A stretch of DNA of 28,634 bases from JBLRWS01 sp047921075 (GCA_047921075.1 JBLRWS010000033.1:1-28634), one strand, 5' to 3'. Shown: positions 7,906-17,063, numbered from the stretch's first letter. Numbers and translations: made by a program. Notes: generated from the sequence alone by a model not told the origin.

Positions 7906-9747
7906 TTATTCAACCGTAACACTCTTGGCAAGGTTTCGAGGCTGATCTACATTACAACCGCGGTTCACGGCAATGTAGTACGAAATAAGCTGAAGCGGAA
8001 TTACCGTAAGCAGTGGCGAGAAGCAGTCTTCGGTGGACGGAATGGCGATACAAAACTCCGACAGATCCCGCACATCGCTGTTCTCATCGTTCATGATGGA
8101 GATGATGCGGCCTCTTCGGGCTTTCACCTCTTCGATATTCGAAATCATTTTGTCGTTGGTATGATCGGTTGCGGCAATCACCAGCACCGGCATCATTTCA
8201 TCGATCAGGGCAATGGGGCCGTGTTTCATCTCTGCAGCGGGATACCCCTCGGCATGAATATAGGAGATCTCTTTTAGTTTGAGTGCACCCTCAAGCGCAA
8301 CCGGAAAGTTATACGACCGGCCCAGGTAGAGAAAATTGGGCGCATAGGTAAAGAGCTTTGACATAAACTGAATCGGCTCGTCACTGTCCTCTAAGATTCG
8401 GTTCACCTTTTCCGGAATGCGATGTAGCTCCGTAACAAGCTCTTTGGCTCGTTTTTTTGTGATGTGCCCCTTTTCAATACCCAGCTTGATCGCCATCATG
8501 GTTAGTACGGCAACTTGCGCCGTAAAGGCTTTGGTAGAGGCCACTCCAATTTCGGGGCCGGCATGGGTATACACGCCGGCATCGGTCTCCCGGGCAATGG
8601 TTGAACCAACCACATTACAAATACCCAGCACCATGGCCCCACGGGCCCGCGCTTCGCGCAGTGCCGCCAGCGTATCGGCCGTTTCGCCGCTTTGCGAAAT
8701 CACCAGCATCACATCCCCTTTTCCAATCAGCGGATCGCGGTAGCGGAATTCAGAAGCGTACTCTACCTCTACCGGTGTTTTAGCCAGGTGCTCAAACAGG
8801 TACTCGCCCACCAGGCCCGAGTGCCAGCTGGTGCCACAGGCTGCAATTACAATCCGTTTGGCAGCAACCAGATCATCCCAAACATGGGCTAACCCCCCAA
8901 GCTGGATATCGGAATTTTTAAGGTCTAACCGGCCACGCAAGCAATCGGCAATAGAGCGCGGCTGCTCAAAAATCTCCTTCAACATAAAATGGGGATACCC
9001 GGCCTTTTCAATTTCCTCGAGCCCCATGGCCAGCTCGTGTACCTCTTTGGTGAGCGGAATATCGTCAATCGTTTTTACTTCGTAACCACCACTTTTTACA
9101 ATGGCCATTTCGCCATCATCCAGATACACCACCTTGTTGGTATATTCTACAATGGGTGATGCATCCGAGGCGATAAACATTTCGTTATCCCCAATTCCAA
9201 GCAGCAGTGGCGAACCTTTGCGAGCCACGTACACGGTATCCGGTTCATCGCTGTTTACGATGGCCAACCCATACGTTCCCACAATTTGTTTTAATGTGAG
9301 CTGAATAACTTGTTCAAACGTGGCTTCCGGCGACTTTTTTTGAACTTCTTCGATCAGATGTGCCACTACTTCCGTATCGGTATCGCTTTTAAATTCGTAG
9401 CCGGCCTCTTTCAGCTTTTTCTTCAGCGACCCATAATTTTCGATGATTCCATTGTGGACGATCGCAATTTTGCCGGAAGCACTCATGTGCGGATGCGAGT
9501 TTACATCGTTGGGTTCGCCGTGTGTGGCCCACCGTGTGTGGCCAATTCCAATCGTGGCGGCTACGTTCTGATTCTTCAGCAGCTTTTCGAGATTTACCAC
9601 TTTTCCTTTCCCTTTACGCACGCTTACCGTGCCGTTCAGAAGTGCAACACCGGCTGAATCGTATCCGCGATACTCAAGCCTCTTTAGTCCCTTAATGAGA
9701 ATATCTCCAGCATCTTTGTCACCAATATACCCTACTATTCCGCACAT
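7906..9747 (-). CDS. glmS: Glutamine-fructose-6-phosphate aminotransferase (isomerizing)
   Basis: Cytoplasmic enzyme converting fructose 6-phosphate plus glutamine to glucosamine 6-phosphate, the entry step to UDP-GlcNAc for peptidoglycan and LPS. At 613 residues it is full length. The N-terminal glutaminase domain starts MCGIVGYIG, with nucleophile Cys2 exposed after Met removal, and includes GHTRWATHG and HNGIIENY. Two SIS sugar-isomerase domains follow: the first around residues 290-420 with ACGTSWHSG and ISQSGETADT, the second around 460-590. The protein ends in NLAKSVTVE with the conserved catalytic Lys608. It is divergent from the alternative glmU, sharing 83 bp, and is followed 31 bp later by the AraC-type regulator, so read-through into the copper genes is possible. 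No glmS ribozyme was recognised. Confidence 0.97.
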   Translation of the reverse strand: MCGIVGYIGDKDAGDILIKGLKRLEYRGYDSAGVALLNGTVSVRKGKGKVVNLEKLLKNQNVAATIGIGHTRWATHGEPNDVNSHPHMSASGKIAIVHNGIIENYGSLKKKLKEAGYEFKSDTDTEVVAHLIEEVQKKSPEATFEQVIQLTLKQIVGTYGLAIVNSDEPDTVYVARKGSPLLLGIGDNEMFIASDASPIVEYTNKVVYLDDGEMAIVKSGGYEVKTIDDIPLTKEVHELAMGLEEIEKAGYPHFMLKEIFEQPRSIADCLRGRLDLKNSDIQLGGLAHVWDDLVAAKRIVIAACGTSWHSGLVGEYLFEHLAKTPVEVEYASEFRYRDPLIGKGDVMLVISQSGETADTLAALREARARGAMVLGICNVVGSTIARETDAGVYTHAGPEIGVASTKAFTAQVAVLTMMAIKLGIEKGHITKKRAKELVTELHRIPEKVNRILEDSDEPIQFMSKLFTYAPNFLYLGRSYNFPVALEGALKLKEISYIHAEGYPAAEMKHGPIALIDEMMPVLVIAATDHTNDKMISNIEEVKARRGRIISIMNDENSDVRDLSEFCIAIPSTEDCFSPLLTVIPLQLISYYIAVNRGCNVDQPRNLAKSVTVE

Positions 9748-9830
9748 ACCTGTTTTCTTAATGATTATTCTATATTTTTAAAGCGTACTGAATTTAGTTA
9801 ACTATCAAATCAAATTAAAACCTACTTCTA

Positions 9831-11042
9831 TTGCTCCGTTCCATCACTTTTTTTGAAGGTTCAAACCTTGCATCTTTTCACCCACTTACACTTACCCGTC
9901 CGGTTCATGACTTGAGAGTTGGCTTTCTTACGATCGGTGAGAAGTGGCTTGCTGAACTGAATACATCCGGACCGGCTAAAAGTTTCCTCCGTTCTGAGCT
10001 AAAAGGCCTTTTTCCCGCCACGGAAAAACTGCACGAAAAGGAATACGCTTATTGGATTCTCTCCCCTCAGCTGCCCACTCAATCTGTCGTGGAGCAGATC
10101 AACCAACTGGAACCCGGGCAAGGCCTTACCTGCAACGGAACCCTGCTGGCCGCTCTTGTTACTGCCGATACCCACAACCGGTGGATCAAAAACGGCCCGT
10201 CTGCTGATGCGCTTAGCACCCGGGAGCTGCAGGCCGATTCTTGCCGTATCCTTCATGCTGTTTGGGATTTGTTGGACGCTAACGGTTCGGAAATTGAGGC
10301 AGACATAAAACGGTCTCCCAATCGCGCACAACGGTTAAGCAAACCGCCGGTTGGAGTACAAATTATTGGTTCCCACCCCATCTATGTTGATGGAGAGGCT
10401 GTCATCGAGCCGGGCTCAGTGCTTGTTGCAGAAAAAGGGCCCATCTACATCGGCAATAACGCCACCATCATGGCTCAGTCTGTTCTGCGGGGGCCGGTTG
10501 CCGTATGCGACCACGCAACGGTGAAAGTTGGCGGATTTCTGTACGAAGAGACAACCATCGGGCCACATTGCAAGGTGGGCGGCGAAATTCAAAATACCAT
10601 CTTTCATTCCTACAGCAACAAAGGCCACAGCGGTTTTACCGGCAACTCCCTCTTTGGCCAGTGGGTAAACCTCGGGGCCGACACCAACACCTCCAACCTG
10701 AAAAACAACTATAGCGCCGTACGCGCCTATCACTACGGGAAAAATGAGCAGGTAGAAACCGGACGGCAGTTCCTGGGAACGATCATGGGCGATCACTCCA
10801 AGACGGCAATTAACACCATGCTGAATACCGGTACCGTCTGCGGTGTCAGTTCCAACCTGTTTGCCAGCTCGTTTCCTCCCAAACAGATCCCCTCCTTTCG
10901 ATGGATTGGCGACCAGAAGAACGAACCTTACCGGCTGGACGACGCTCTGGATGCGATGGAAAAAATGATGAAAAGGCGATCGGTTCTTCTTACAGATCCG
11001 TATATCAAACTGATGACATTTCTGTTTAAAAAACAGGCCTAG
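9831..11042 (+). CDS. Alternative (Bacteroidota-type) GlmU: UDP-GlcNAc diphosphorylase / glucosamine-1-P N-acetyltransferase
   Basis: A 403-residue protein of the alternative GlmU type, proposed to acetylate glucosamine 1-phosphate and then make UDP-GlcNAc. The N-terminal part (1-165) has the family signature PLTLTRPVHDLRVGFLTIGEKW (residues 18-39) but no classical nucleotidyltransferase GxGTRM loop. From about 175 to 355 it has left-handed beta-helix hexapeptide character. His266 in SNKGHSGFTGNS aligns with the catalytic His region of classical GlmU, and VNLGADTNTSNL matches its acetyl-CoA face. The start codon is TTG at 9831: an in-frame stop lies at 9816-9818 and no ATG intervenes, while the following residues fit the family N terminus. 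The neighbouring divergent glmS supports the role. The uridylyl activity is the least certain part. Confidence 0.85.
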   Translation: MLRSITFFEGSNLASFHPLTLTRPVHDLRVGFLTIGEKWLAELNTSGPAKSFLRSELKGLFPATEKLHEKEYAYWILSPQLPTQSVVEQINQLEPGQGLTCNGTLLAALVTADTHNRWIKNGPSADALSTRELQADSCRILHAVWDLLDANGSEIEADIKRSPNRAQRLSKPPVGVQIIGSHPIYVDGEAVIEPGSVLVAEKGPIYIGNNATIMAQSVLRGPVAVCDHATVKVGGFLYEETTIGPHCKVGGEIQNTIFHSYSNKGHSGFTGNSLFGQWVNLGADTNTSNLKNNYSAVRAYHYGKNEQVETGRQFLGTIMGDHSKTAINTMLNTGTVCGVSSNLFASSFPPKQIPSFRWIGDQKNEPYRLDDALDAMEKMMKRRSVLLTDPYIKLMTFLFKKQA

Positions 11043-11225
11043 AATACAGCTCACTTTTACTACGCAACTCTCTGCTTATTCAGATATCCCGTCTTATACC
11101 ATTCTACACCGATCGAATTTTTTTACCGATCTGATTATACGGTTTAATTGTCGCATAATACCTATGAAAGTGCACATTTAGTATCTCCCTAAACCGTGCA
11201 AAAATAATTGCATAGGGTACTTTTT

Positions 11226-11256
11226 TTTGAGATTTCACTCTTTTTGGCTATTGTTG
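11226..11256 (+). promoter_or_regulatory. Candidate Bacteroidota-type promoter upstream of the porin gene
   Basis: TTTG (11226-11229), a 19-nt spacer, then TATTGTTG (11249-11256), which matches the Bacteroidota -7 consensus TAnnTTTG except at one base. It lies 63 bp before the porin ATG. The surrounding T-rich sequence makes a chance match possible. Confidence 0.4.
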
Positions 11257-11319
11257 GAATGATATCACCTGAAGACTCTTTGTATAGATAAATTGAAAAT
11301 TTAATCTAAACCAGGACAT

Positions 11320-12555
11320 ATGGTATTATTATACAATCGCTACAAGTTATTACTCTCTTTTTTATCGATATTATTTCTTCTTTTATACACCCCTCTCTTG
11401 TTTGCTCAATCAGACGATGAGGCGTCTCTTCATGTGGGCGGGGCGGTTCGTTATAATTTATTGCTCGAAAGTTATGAGAGTGACATTGATGCCAACAGTT
11501 CTCAATTTACCTGGGACACATGGCGCGTAAATGTTCTCTACGACAACCCCGGTGGAATCGGGCTCAATTTTGAATACCGCTTCTACCCCTCCTTTGGAAC
11601 GCATTTCATCAAACAGGGGTGGCTGGAATACGATTTTAATCCGCAAACCCAAATCCAGGTGGGCGTAACGCAAACCCCGTTTGGCAACCTTCAGTATAAT
11701 TCCAACAACTGGTGGTTCAGCCTTCCATACTATGTTGGTCTTGAAGATGATCACGATATGGGAGCCAAGGTTACCCACCACACCGATAACTTTCAGTGGG
11801 ATTTCGCCTATTTCTTTCAGCCCGAACCGGAGGGCCCCGTATCGGGTGAGGGAAGCTTTGGGTTTGGCGGTGCCGGGCGCTACTCGTACGATGTGATTCC
11901 CGGTGGAAACGCCTCCCTGACCGAACGTAATCAGTTCAATATCCGCGGTGCCTATCAGCTCGATAACGGTGAATTTGGAGCCTCTGCCCAGTGGGGGCAA
12001 CTCTACAGCCAGGCACTCGATAAATTTGACAGCCGATGGGCGTTTGCCGCACATGCCGATTTTTCGTTCGGCAACTGGGGTGTGATGCCGCAGATTCTCT
12101 ACTACCAAATGGATGCGTTTGATAATGACGGGAATGAGATCAACACCGTTTTTATGGGCGCATACGGCATTCCGTATCAAGTATCTACCGAAGCGTGGAT
12201 TGCCACCCTCGGCCTCTCTTACTCCTATGATGTTGATTGGGGACCCGTAACCAACCTCACCTTTTACAACGATTTCAGTTACATGCAAAATCTGGTTGGC
12301 GAAGGTACTACGCAGCTTGCCAGTGGAGATCAACTCACCCTAACCGACGATTATGAATCTACCCTGCAAAACATAACCGGGTTTTTGGTCTCTGCCGGGC
12401 CGGTGTTCACCTATTTTGATATTGCACAGGGGATCAACCAACCCTGGCTCACCGACACATTTGGAACAGGTGTGGGTCCCGGCCATGAAGATTTGGGCAT
12501 TGGCAGCTCCGACTACAATATCCGCTTCAACATCAACATTGGATTTTACTTCTGA
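11320..12555 (+). CDS. Outer-membrane beta-barrel porin preceding a BCCT transporter
   Basis: A 411-residue secreted protein. The signal peptide covers residues 1-30 (hydrophobic core then LLFAQ, cleavage probably after Ala or Gln). The rest alternates aromatic, amphipathic strands, for example GLNFEYRFYPSF, WLEYDFNPQTQIQVGVTQTPFG, WAFAAHADFSFGNWGVMPQI, and ends in NINIGFYF, a beta-barrel assembly signal with a terminal Phe. The look is of a phosphate-selective or general porin (OprO/OprP-like or DcaP-like), but no specific family can be proved by eye. The BCCT gene follows after 48 bp on the same strand, suggesting the porin admits the same osmolyte. The ATG is preceded by a weak AGGA. Confidence 0.75.
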   Translation: MVLLYNRYKLLLSFLSILFLLLYTPLLFAQSDDEASLHVGGAVRYNLLLESYESDIDANSSQFTWDTWRVNVLYDNPGGIGLNFEYRFYPSFGTHFIKQGWLEYDFNPQTQIQVGVTQTPFGNLQYNSNNWWFSLPYYVGLEDDHDMGAKVTHHTDNFQWDFAYFFQPEPEGPVSGEGSFGFGGAGRYSYDVIPGGNASLTERNQFNIRGAYQLDNGEFGASAQWGQLYSQALDKFDSRWAFAAHADFSFGNWGVMPQILYYQMDAFDNDGNEINTVFMGAYGIPYQVSTEAWIATLGLSYSYDVDWGPVTNLTFYNDFSYMQNLVGEGTTQLASGDQLTLTDDYESTLQNITGFLVSAGPVFTYFDIAQGINQPWLTDTFGTGVGPGHEDLGIGSSDYNIRFNINIGFYF

Positions 12556-12603
12556 TATAGACTGACATTCACTCACTATAACCTGAATATCAACTGATTT
12601 CGT

Positions 12604-14223
12604 ATGGCTTTACGAGGAGAAGACGACAGGCCGGAGTCGAAAAAAACCCGCAAAAATAAATGGTTTGACATTCACGGGCCGGTCTTTTGGCCGTCCGCTG
12701 CCTTAATTACACTAATGATCGTCGGTACACTGGTAGCCGGCGAGGCTGCTGAGGAGATGTTCAACACCGTCCGGGTCAACGTTACCGACTGGGCGAGCTG
12801 GCTGTTTGTGGCCGGCGTGAATATTTTTATCGCCTTTGCCCTCTATTTTGCGTTCAGCAAGTTTGGCGGCATTCGGTTGGGTGGCGAAGATGCCAAACCG
12901 GAGTTCAGCAAGATGGCATGGTTTGCCATGCTGTTTAGTGCCGGTATGGGAATCGGCCTGATGTTTTTCGCCGTAGCCGAACCGATGTGGCACCTGCTCT
13001 ATCCTCCACACGCAGAAACCGGCTCTGTGGAGGCCGTACGAGATGCCATGGGCGTCACATTTTTGCACTGGGGGCTTCATGCCTGGGCGGTTTATGCAAT
13101 TGTAGGACTTGCTCTCGCATTTTTCGCCTTTAACCGAAAACTGCCTCTCTCGTTTCGATCTGTATTCTACCCCCTTCTGGGCGATCGGATTAACGGATGG
13201 ATCGGAGATGTCATCGATATCCTGGCGGTGCTTGCTACTCTGTTTGGATTGGCAACCTCGCTGGGCCTTGGTGCACAGCAGGCCGGCGCAGGAATGGAGT
13301 TCGTGTTCGGACTCGATAATACCGTCAACCTGCAGGTTATTATTATTGTGGGCGTAACGCTCGTGGCTGTCGGATCCGTTGTACTCGGCATCCACAAAGG
13401 GGTAAAGGTGCTCAGTGAGTTCAACATCCGCCTTGCCGGATTGTTCTTGCTGTTCATCCTTGTTTTAGGCCCCACTCTCTACATACTGGGTACGTTCATA
13501 CAAAGCACCGGGCACTATCTTCAAAACTTTGCCAGTTACGCCACATGGACTCAATCCTTCGAAGAGGGTACATTTATGAGCACCTGGACTGTTTTTTACT
13601 GGGCTTGGTGGATTTCATGGTCGCCATACGTGGGTATGTTTATCGCACGCATTTCAAAAGGCCGTACCGTGAAAGAGTTTATACTTGGTGTATTGATTGT
13701 GCCCACAATCGTGACATTCTTGTGGATGAGCGGATTCGGCGGGACTGCACTTTTCCTCGAAACAACAGGTGTTGCGGAAATTGCAAGTGCTGTAGAGGCA
13801 GATCAAACAACCTCTCTGTTTATCCTTCTCAATGAATTCCCGTTAGGAATGGTAACCAGCTTTCTTGCGATCGTTCTGGTGCTCAGCTTTTTTGTTACCT
13901 CGTCTGACTCAGGTTCTCTTGTCATTGACAACCTGACGAGCGGTGGTAAAATGAACTCGCCGGTCGGCCAGAGAGTATTCTGGGCCTCCACCGAGGGTGC
14001 TGTAGCAGCTGTATTATTGCTTGGCGGTGGCCTTGGGGCACTTCAGGCGGCAGCCATTAGTTCCGGACTTCCGTTCGTAATTTTACTGCTTATTATGTGC
14101 TATAGTATCAGGAAAGGTCTCAATCGCGAGTACAAAGACAATCTGCTCAAAGAGAAAGACAAAGAGCGGGACTCCTACAAGGAGCTCTTATCCAAGACCA
14201 TCGAACAACAAAAAGATAATTAG
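12604..14223 (+). CDS. BCCT-family betaine/carnitine/choline-type transporter
   Basis: Inner-membrane secondary transporter of 539 residues with about 12 hydrophobic segments, starting after a charged cytoplasmic N-tail (1-20). Family signatures are GMGIGLMFFAVAEP (residues 114-127), HWGLHAWAVYA (155-165) carrying substrate-box Trp residues, and WTVFYWAWWISWSPYVGMFIARISKGRT at about 328-355, the most conserved BCCT stretch. These proteins import glycine betaine, choline or related compounds by sodium or proton symport for osmoprotection. The glycine-rich GMGIG segment resembles sodium-coupled members such as BetP rather than the CaiT antiporter, but substrate and ion remain inferred. The charged C-tail (from about 505) is short, so osmosensing by a long C-terminal helix as in BetP is less certain. 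A Usp gene follows after 15 bp. Confidence 0.95.
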   Translation: MALRGEDDRPESKKTRKNKWFDIHGPVFWPSAALITLMIVGTLVAGEAAEEMFNTVRVNVTDWASWLFVAGVNIFIAFALYFAFSKFGGIRLGGEDAKPEFSKMAWFAMLFSAGMGIGLMFFAVAEPMWHLLYPPHAETGSVEAVRDAMGVTFLHWGLHAWAVYAIVGLALAFFAFNRKLPLSFRSVFYPLLGDRINGWIGDVIDILAVLATLFGLATSLGLGAQQAGAGMEFVFGLDNTVNLQVIIIVGVTLVAVGSVVLGIHKGVKVLSEFNIRLAGLFLLFILVLGPTLYILGTFIQSTGHYLQNFASYATWTQSFEEGTFMSTWTVFYWAWWISWSPYVGMFIARISKGRTVKEFILGVLIVPTIVTFLWMSGFGGTALFLETTGVAEIASAVEADQTTSLFILLNEFPLGMVTSFLAIVLVLSFFVTSSDSGSLVIDNLTSGGKMNSPVGQRVFWASTEGAVAAVLLLGGGLGALQAAAISSGLPFVILLLIMCYSIRKGLNREYKDNLLKEKDKERDSYKELLSKTIEQQKDN

Positions 14224-14238
14224 ATCGGGAGTTTATTT

Positions 14239-15156
14239 ATGGAACGTTATGAAGATTGGTTTGTGTGTTTAGATCTAACCAACATGGATGATATACTGAT
14301 TGGTTACACACATTTTCTCACTACCGAAATGAAACCGAAATCGATCACGTTTCTTCATGTGATTAAATCTTATGAAGCAGCCGATGAAATGATCGAGATG
14401 TTTCCTGAGGTGAAAAACCGCGATGATGTAGAAAAAGCGATCAAAAACAATCTGCAGGAAAAGATCGACAAGCACTTTAGCGGTTCTGAGGTCGACAGAG
14501 AGTTACTTCTGCGAACCGGGCGGCCAACGGAAGAGATCATTAAGGTGTTGGATAGCATCAACCCCGACCTCACGGTGATGGGTAAAAAATCCGGCTATAC
14601 CGGAAGTGGAGTTATTCCCCGGCGCATTATGAAGTATGTACCCACATCCATTCTGTTTGTGCCGGAAACAAGCCGCTATCAGCTGAAAAAAGCGCTGGTA
14701 CCGGTCGACTTCTCCGATCCGTCGGCCAAAACGGTAAATGCCGCGGTGGAAATCACGAAAGAGAAGGGCGGAGCCGTGACAGCACAGCACATCTATAATT
14801 ATCCGCCCCGGTTTTTCCCAAATCTGCCGGATGAGGAAGATGAGAAGAAAATGAACCGCTACCTGGAAGAGAAGAAAGATGTTTTTGTCAAAAAGCACTC
14901 CATTCCGGATGATGTGGAGTTCGTATTCTCACTCAATATCGACGGGCCGAAAATGGATCAGATATATGATCAGATTGTTCATGAACAGGCCGATCTGATT
15001 GTGGCTGTAGCAAAGGCCGGCAAAGGGATTGCCAGTATTTTGCGTGAAGATTTCACGGATAAAATGGCCTATTACAGGTTTGGGGTCCCTATTCTTCTCA
15101 TGAAGGATAAAGAGAAACATCAGGGGTTTTTTAAATCTCTTTTGAAGAAAAACTGA
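14239..15156 (+). CDS. Tandem-domain universal stress protein (UspA family) linked to the BCCT transporter
   Basis: A soluble 305-residue protein made of two Usp domains (about 1-143 and 146-292). The first ends in LTVMGKKSGYTGSGVIPRRIMKYVPTSILFVPE, a variant of the ATP-binding GxxGx9GS/T motif in which the usual final S/T is not clear. The second starts KKALVPVDFSDPS, and its corresponding glycine loop is degraded (AKAGKGIASILREDF), so at most one site looks able to bind nucleotide. It lies 15 bp after the BCCT gene, with GGGAG 8 nt before the ATG, so the two are almost surely co-transcribed. In Halomonas the Usp protein TeaD is encoded with and regulates the ectoine transporter TeaABC, a precedent for a regulatory role here. 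Confidence 0.9.
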   Translation: MERYEDWFVCLDLTNMDDILIGYTHFLTTEMKPKSITFLHVIKSYEAADEMIEMFPEVKNRDDVEKAIKNNLQEKIDKHFSGSEVDRELLLRTGRPTEEIIKVLDSINPDLTVMGKKSGYTGSGVIPRRIMKYVPTSILFVPETSRYQLKKALVPVDFSDPSAKTVNAAVEITKEKGGAVTAQHIYNYPPRFFPNLPDEEDEKKMNRYLEEKKDVFVKKHSIPDDVEFVFSLNIDGPKMDQIYDQIVHEQADLIVAVAKAGKGIASILREDFTDKMAYYRFGVPILLMKDKEKHQGFFKSLLKKN

Positions 15157-15177
15157 TGGATCATTGCCCATTCGATC

Positions 15178-15205
15178 AAAGCCCCGGCAATCACCGGGGC
15201 TTTTT
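15178..15205 (+). terminator. Intrinsic terminator of the porin-BCCT-Usp operon
   Basis: Perfect 10-bp stem AAAGCCCCGG / CCGGGGCTTT around loop CAATCA, followed by a T run (15201-15205). It lies 21 bp after the Usp stop codon and 4 bp before the stop of the minus-strand peptidase, so it may partly serve that gene as well, though the opposite strand has only a short T run. Confidence 0.9.
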
Positions 15206-15208
15206 CAT

Positions 15209-16903
15209 TTAATCGTTCAACGGGCCGCGGTTGTCCACCACCTCCATCAAAACTCGACTGTACGGATCCACCTCTATGGATGCATCTTTAGACACGTCGA
15301 GTGTAATCACACCGTCAATCGGGCTCACAAACTTCATTTCACCATTCACATAAAGCTCCAGCGGCATATGGAACGGCCCGCCTGATTCCGTTTTCCAGCG
15401 CAGGGTCGTTTCACCCTCCGCGTAGTCTATCACAAGCTGTGGTGTTTGAGCTTCCCTGAGGTACGCCTCAAAGAGCCAGGAGAGATCCTCATCCGTCATT
15501 CGGTTCGCAAGCTCCAGGAAATCGTCCGTAGTGGCATACCGCATGTGGCGGCCATCGGTTGCCGTTTCCAGCTCCGGAGTGGGATATGCAAAGCGCCGCA
15601 GCAATTCAAAAAACGGTTCATCACCCAGATAGTACCGCAGCGTGTGCAAAAACAGGGCGCCTTTGTAGTACACATCCCCACCCCTGCCCGCACCGGAAAT
15701 CTCTACACTATCCATGCTTTGGCGCGGCGCGATCGGGCTTCGGGATACCGTTCGGCGCTTGAACAACTCCATAAACCGCCGATAACTCTCATCACCTTGC
15801 AGATGTTCGGCGTAGAGCGCCTGCATGTAGGTACCAAATCCCTCGTGCAGCCAAAAGTCTCGCCAGTCCCACGCCGTTACCAGATTCCCCCACCACTCGT
15901 GCGCCAGTTCATGCTGATGGAGATCGTCGTACCCTCCATCCAGGCCAAAGAGATTGTCATTTTCAAAGGTGGCACCGTAGGCGATGATGGTTTGATGCTC
16001 CATGCCCAGATAGGGCGAATGTGCCACGCCATATTTTTCAGTGCGAAACGGATACGGCCCCAGCAGCTCTTCAAGAAAGCGCAACTGCGTGCTGAACTGA
16101 GGAAACAGCGCTTCTGCCTGCTCTCTGTACTCCGGCAACACCCAGAACATCATCTCCACCTCCTCGCCGGCAGTGCTGATGTAGCTCTCTTCGAGCATCT
16201 CATAAGGCGCCGCATTGAACGTAACGTTGTAGTTACTGATCGGCAGGCTGTGAAACCAGTGCCAGGTGGTAAAGCCATCGTCGCGTGGGGTTGTACCACG
16301 CAGGCGGCCATTGGAGGCAACCACCAGATCGTCGGGAAAGGCGAGGTTGATCGCTACGGAATCGGGCCTGTCGGAGGGGTGATCTTTATTGGGCCACCAA
16401 ACCCACGCACCGATCGTCTGCACCGCCACGCCAAGCCAGGGATCGCCGGACGGCGTTTTCTCCCAAACCACTCCCCCATCCCACGGGGCATTGACCGCCA
16501 CCCGCGGCTGGCCGCCATACGCAACGCGCACCGCCAACTCCGTACCCGGCTGCACGGTTGCAGGAAAATGGACCATCAGCCGCTTATCGCCGGGATGGTG
16601 CGAAAAGTGTAGCGGTTCCCCACCCACCATCGTTACCTCATGAACCTCCAGGCGCGGATCGAGCGCCAGTTCAATCACATTGGATGGATGCACCATGGTA
16701 AAGTGCGCATCCACCGAACCGGAAACGGTGCTGTCGGCCGGATTGATGGTAAGATCCAAATCATAAAACGACACCTGAAAGGCGGCCTGTGCCGGACTGA
16801 GAACGCCGCCCGAGCGGTACTCCACCTGATGTTGAGCCATGAGCGGAACAGCAGACGCCATCAGCCAGACAAACAGAAACAGAACAAATCGGTACACAGT
16901 CAT
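15209..16903 (-). CDS. Secreted M1-family zinc metallopeptidase (aminopeptidase-like)
   Basis: A 564-residue exported peptidase. The signal peptide covers residues 1-23 (hydrophobic core, then PLMAQ). The N-terminal beta-domain is about 40-235. The catalytic domain has zinc motif HELAHEWWGN with His331, Glu332 and His335, and the third ligand Glu354 in LHEGFGTYM, 18 residues further on. The substrate-positioning GAMEN motif is replaced by LGMEHQT (299-305), a common variant in shorter M1 proteins. The conserved catalytic Tyr lies in VYYKGALFLHTLR (about 412). It is shorter than classical PepN (about 870) and stops soon after the helical domain, so it probably acts on oligopeptides in the periplasm. 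It starts divergently from hisS. Confidence 0.92.
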   Translation of the reverse strand: MTVYRFVLFLFVWLMASAVPLMAQHQVEYRSGGVLSPAQAAFQVSFYDLDLTINPADSTVSGSVDAHFTMVHPSNVIELALDPRLEVHEVTMVGGEPLHFSHHPGDKRLMVHFPATVQPGTELAVRVAYGGQPRVAVNAPWDGGVVWEKTPSGDPWLGVAVQTIGAWVWWPNKDHPSDRPDSVAINLAFPDDLVVASNGRLRGTTPRDDGFTTWHWFHSLPISNYNVTFNAAPYEMLEESYISTAGEEVEMMFWVLPEYREQAEALFPQFSTQLRFLEELLGPYPFRTEKYGVAHSPYLGMEHQTIIAYGATFENDNLFGLDGGYDDLHQHELAHEWWGNLVTAWDWRDFWLHEGFGTYMQALYAEHLQGDESYRRFMELFKRRTVSRSPIAPRQSMDSVEISGAGRGGDVYYKGALFLHTLRYYLGDEPFFELLRRFAYPTPELETATDGRHMRYATTDDFLELANRMTDEDLSWLFEAYLREAQTPQLVIDYAEGETTLRWKTESGGPFHMPLELYVNGEMKFVSPIDGVITLDVSKDASIEVDPYSRVLMEVVDNRGPLND

Positions 16904-16961
16904 ATGCAGTGATCACTTTTTTTATTGCAGAACGCAGAATACGAAATGGATCGATTACGGA

Positions 16962-16969
16962 CAAAAGTA
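16962..16969 (-). promoter_or_regulatory. Candidate -7 element for the M1 peptidase gene
   Basis: On the minus strand this reads TACTTTTG, an exact match to the Bacteroidota -7 consensus TAnnTTTG, 58 bp before the peptidase ATG in the 160-bp divergent region shared with hisS. No TTTG lies at the right distance upstream, so only half the promoter is supported. The palindrome AGTGATCACT at 16908-16917 lies near the start codon, and CGGTT-TG-AACCG at 17005-17016 is nearer hisS. Confidence 0.3.
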
Positions 16970-17063
16970 CGGAGGAAGAGAGCGGCGTTACGTTACCCTT
17001 TTTGCGGTTTGAACCGTATCTTTCGTCCCACAAAAATAATCACCTTTTACAGAACTGCACAGC

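Noticed and set aside
11108..11131. Direct repeat ACCGATC with 10-bp gap in the region before the porin
   Set aside because: Only 7 bp, not repeated elsewhere nearby, with no positional relation to the candidate promoter.
11458..12333. Open frame of 291 codons on the minus strand opposite the porin
   Set aside because: The plus-strand product has a signal peptide and barrel end signal; the minus-strand product has neither start context nor motifs.
15446..16612. Open frame of 388 codons on the plus strand opposite the M1 peptidase
   Set aside because: Fully inside a gene with intact zinc motif and signal peptide. No domain, and basic low-specificity composition.
16908..16917. AGTGATCACT, with the GTGATCAC core also found upstream of the hybrid kinase near 4507-4514
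   Set aside because: An 8-bp palindrome is expected by chance at this frequency, and the two contexts share nothing else.
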